DNA of 64,000 nucleotides from an uncultured Lachnospiraceae bacterium (GTDB taxonomy: Bacteria > Bacillota > Clostridia > Lachnospirales > Lachnospiraceae), in the NCBI GenBank assembly GCA_947172645.1, contig CAMWBY010000007.1, forward strand, positions 62,001-126,000, in the 5' to 3' direction. The position numbers were made by a program, and so were the translations under genes. Below the pieces are notes generated by a model. It was not told the origin of the DNA. It worked only from the letters and a program-made list of their open reading frames with translations, and did not search any database. This document shows, piece by piece, positions 62,395-64,000 of the stretch (position 1 is the stretch's first letter; each line of letters opens with the position of its first letter).

Positions 62395-62997
62395 GTTTGC
62401 CATTTTCTTCTTCACGCCTGTTGTCAGGAACATGCCCGATTTCTTGAGTGCGGGGCGCAGTGCCATATAGACGGCTACGGACACTACAAGAGACGTGACG
62501 GCGTTGATAGACGTGGATGCCACATTCCATGCAAGCGTCAGTTCCGCGGCAGGTTTGCCAAGAATAAGCAGTTTGTAGAAATATCCTACAAGCGGGTCGA
62601 AGACGACGTTGAAGAGAAGCCCGCCGGCAGCGGCAATAACGGTCCATCGCAGCACCTTGCCGTGGTCACTCTCTGTGGAGATATGACCCAGCTTGTGGGC
62701 GATTATGCCGGTGATTAAGCCGATGCACAGTTTTAAGATAAAAGTCTTAGGAGCATAGACGACATAGACAGGGTCAAAAAGGTCGCCGATGGTCATGCCG
62801 ATGGCGCCGCCCAATCCGCCATACAGGCCGCCCAACAGAAGCGCGCCCAGCACACATACGGCGTTGCCAAGATGGATGGAAGTGGCGTCTCCTCCCGGCA
62901 GCGTAATCTTAATCTGCAGGAAGGTAAAGACCACGTAGGATAACGCGGCGAAAACACCTGTCAGTACAAGTTTCAAAAGTTTTTCGTTTTTCATCAT
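62392..62997 (-). CDS. ECF transporter S component
   Basis: This 201-residue membrane protein has five to six helices and the S-component look: KLVLTGVFAALSYVVFTFL at the start, SIHLGNAVCVLGALLLGGLYGGLGGAIGMTIGDLFDP (in part ALLLGGLYGGLGGAIG, about 52-67) and FILKLCIGLITGIIAHKLG. It binds a vitamin or related small molecule and works with a shared EcfA-EcfT module encoded elsewhere. The ligand is not clear by eye; it is not the ThiT type found at 11.4 kb, and no riboswitch is seen upstream. Start at 62997 or one codon later. Confidence 0.82.
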   Translation of the reverse strand: MMKNEKLLKLVLTGVFAALSYVVFTFLQIKITLPGGDATSIHLGNAVCVLGALLLGGLYGGLGGAIGMTIGDLFDPVYVVYAPKTFILKLCIGLITGIIAHKLGHISTESDHGKVLRWTVIAAAGGLLFNVVFDPLVGYFYKLLILGKPAAELTLAWNVASTSINAVTSLVVSVAVYMALRPALKKSGMFLTTGVKKKMAN

Positions 62998-63178
62998 AAT
63001 AGGTTACCTCGCAAAAATACAACTTTTTATTTTACATCCAATATATACTAAAATGGCATCTTGGAAAGTGCCAATTTAAAATTTTATAACCATGCCAGTA
63101 TCATAGCATTGCATAGAAAACATAAATGATACAATACTAATAGAGGAATGTTGTTCTGATGAAAAGGGATTGACTGAT

Positions 63179-63766
63179 ATGGATAATAGTAAGTATCAAA
63201 GAAAATTTGCGGGATATATCGGATATAACATCGTCAAAACAGATTTCATCTATTATGTATGGCTGTTTTTTATGCTTGCAATTTTCGGATGGCTCTGGGA
63301 GGGATTTCTGTATCTTTTTAAAGACGACACATATGTCAACCGGGGATTTTTAACCGGGCCATGGCTGCCAATCTACGGAATGGGCGGCATTATGCTGGAA
63401 ATATTGTTCCGGAAATGGCGGGACAGGCCGGTTATGATATTCCTGTCGTCTATGGCATTGTGTACCTTATTGGAATATGTGGCAGGGTGGTACTTGGAAT
63501 TGACTTGGGGAGTCAGATGGTGGGATTACAGCGATATGCGATGGAACCTTCATGGAAGAATCTGTTTCCTGAGCAGCCTGTTATTCGGACTGGGAGGAAT
63601 GTTGCTTGTGTGGGTGATTAGTCCCTTATTCTATTCCCTGTACCGGAGGGTGCCGGACAGAGTGAAGATTGGCCTGGGGTTGGCAGTGATTGTGGTTTTT
63701 GCGGCGGACGCGGCTTACAGCGCGATGGCGCCCCATGTGGGGGCGGGAGTTACGTACCGGGTATAA
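63179..63766 (+). CDS. Putative ABC transporter permease (CmpB/DUF1113-like)
   Basis: This 195-residue membrane protein has about five helices and matches the family called putative ABC-transporter type IV (CmpB). The signature includes FGWLWEGFLYLFKD, NRGFLTGPWLPIYGMGG (about 54-70), LLEYVAGWYLELTWGVRWWDYS (in part, about 98-113) and LHGRICFLSSLLFGLGG. Despite the family name, transport activity is unproven. ATG at 63179 has AAAAGGGA about 10 nt upstream and is preferred over TTG 63170. A terminator follows. Confidence 0.8.
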   Translation: MDNSKYQRKFAGYIGYNIVKTDFIYYVWLFFMLAIFGWLWEGFLYLFKDDTYVNRGFLTGPWLPIYGMGGIMLEILFRKWRDRPVMIFLSSMALCTLLEYVAGWYLELTWGVRWWDYSDMRWNLHGRICFLSSLLFGLGGMLLVWVISPLFYSLYRRVPDRVKIGLGLAVIVVFAADAAYSAMAPHVGAGVTYRV

Positions 63767-63784
63767 TATGGAGTTTTTTGTATG

Positions 63785-63810
63785 GCAGGGAACCTTTTCC
63801 CTGCTTTTTC
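63785..63810 (+). terminator. Intrinsic terminator
   Basis: GCAGGGAA (63785-63792) pairs with TTCCCTGC (63797-63804) around CCTT, followed by five T. Confidence 0.92.
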
Positions 63811-63884
63811 TATCTAAATAACAAAGGCCATAAACAGTGGCGCACAAATAAGGTAAAATATGAGGGAGGTGGAGAAAATACGTG

Positions 63885-64000
63885 ATGGAGGAGAAGATGT
63901 TTGAGCGATACATACGAAAATATGCACCGAATATGTACAGGCTTGCTCTTGCCATGCTGCACAACAGAGAGGATGCGGAGGATGCGGTCAGCGAGGCAGT
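63885..64000 (+). CDS. RNA polymerase sigma factor, sigma-70 family (5' end)
   Basis: Only the first 38 residues are in the window: MEEKMFERYIRKYAPNMYRL, then ALAMLHNREDAEDAVSEA. This is region 2.1-2.2 of an ECF-type sigma factor, ending within the DAEDAVSEA helix that contacts core polymerase. GAGGGAGGTGGAG lies about 9 nt before the tandem GTG-ATG start; ATG 63885 is given. The gene runs off the end of the window, so its partner anti-sigma gene is not visible. Confidence 0.8.
   Translation, partial: MEEKMFERYIRKYAPNMYRLALAMLHNREDAEDAVSEA

Overview
The window looks like chromosomal DNA of a motile, mid-GC member of the Clostridia, most likely Lachnospiraceae. This rests on strong AGGAGG-type ribosome binding sites, housekeeping genes of Firmicutes type (clpX-lon-engB, gltB-gltD, asnA), and families typical of gut Lachnospiraceae: FIST protein plus cytoplasmic chemoreceptor, DUF6465, ThiT with an extra N-terminal helix, cellobiose epimerase with two GH130 phosphorylases, and a csrA-flagellin pair. 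No rRNA or tRNA gene was recognised.

Layout. 1-7 kb: proteostasis and GTPase genes (clpX end, lon, engB), then an AI-2E family permease, a VanH-like 2-hydroxyacid dehydrogenase, a VanZ-like protein and a DUF308 protein. 7-12 kb: an unknown gene, a FIST-chemoreceptor pair, a MetH-activation-like gene whose 3' end is duplicated around a PIN toxin-antitoxin module, and a riboswitch-controlled thiamine transporter gene carrying a frameshift. 12-20 kb: LysM, MazG, CPBP protease and HAD genes, an ECF sigma/anti-sigma pair, a phosphodiesterase-fold protein and a radical SAM protein. 20-27 kb: glutamate synthase behind a long structured leader. 27-31 kb: dehydrogenase, MalY-like lyase, PAS protein, asnA. 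31-37.7 kb: a DNA-repair island with a promoter bracketed by two identical LexA boxes, a radical SAM/TIGR03915 pair, a candidate structured RNA, an HPr-like protein without its histidine, a nuclease-helicase fusion and endonuclease IV. 37.8-44.8 kb: a cluster of DnaA-box-like sites, a GH13 enzyme and a complete branched-chain amino acid ABC transporter.

44.8-48.6 kb is the most unusual part. A type III toxin-antitoxin locus (tandem 37-nt pseudoknot RNA repeats, terminator, ToxN/AbiQ-like endoribonuclease) is followed by a FimB-sized tyrosine recombinase flanked by 31-bp inverted repeats, then csrA and a flagellin gene whose leader carries two CsrA-type GGA sites. 48.6-52.7 kb: a small leader peptide gene and terminator precede a heterodimeric ABC exporter, the layout of the bmrB-bmrCD attenuation system. 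53-58 kb: a LacI-regulated mannan-oligosaccharide phosphorolysis operon. 58-64 kb: DUF6465 gene, EamA permease, a PadR-DUF1700-DUF4097-PspC envelope operon, an ECF transporter S component, a CmpB-like membrane protein and the start of another sigma factor.

All calls come from reading the sequence and remembered family features. No database search or folding program was run, so RNA structures are base-pairing arguments only.
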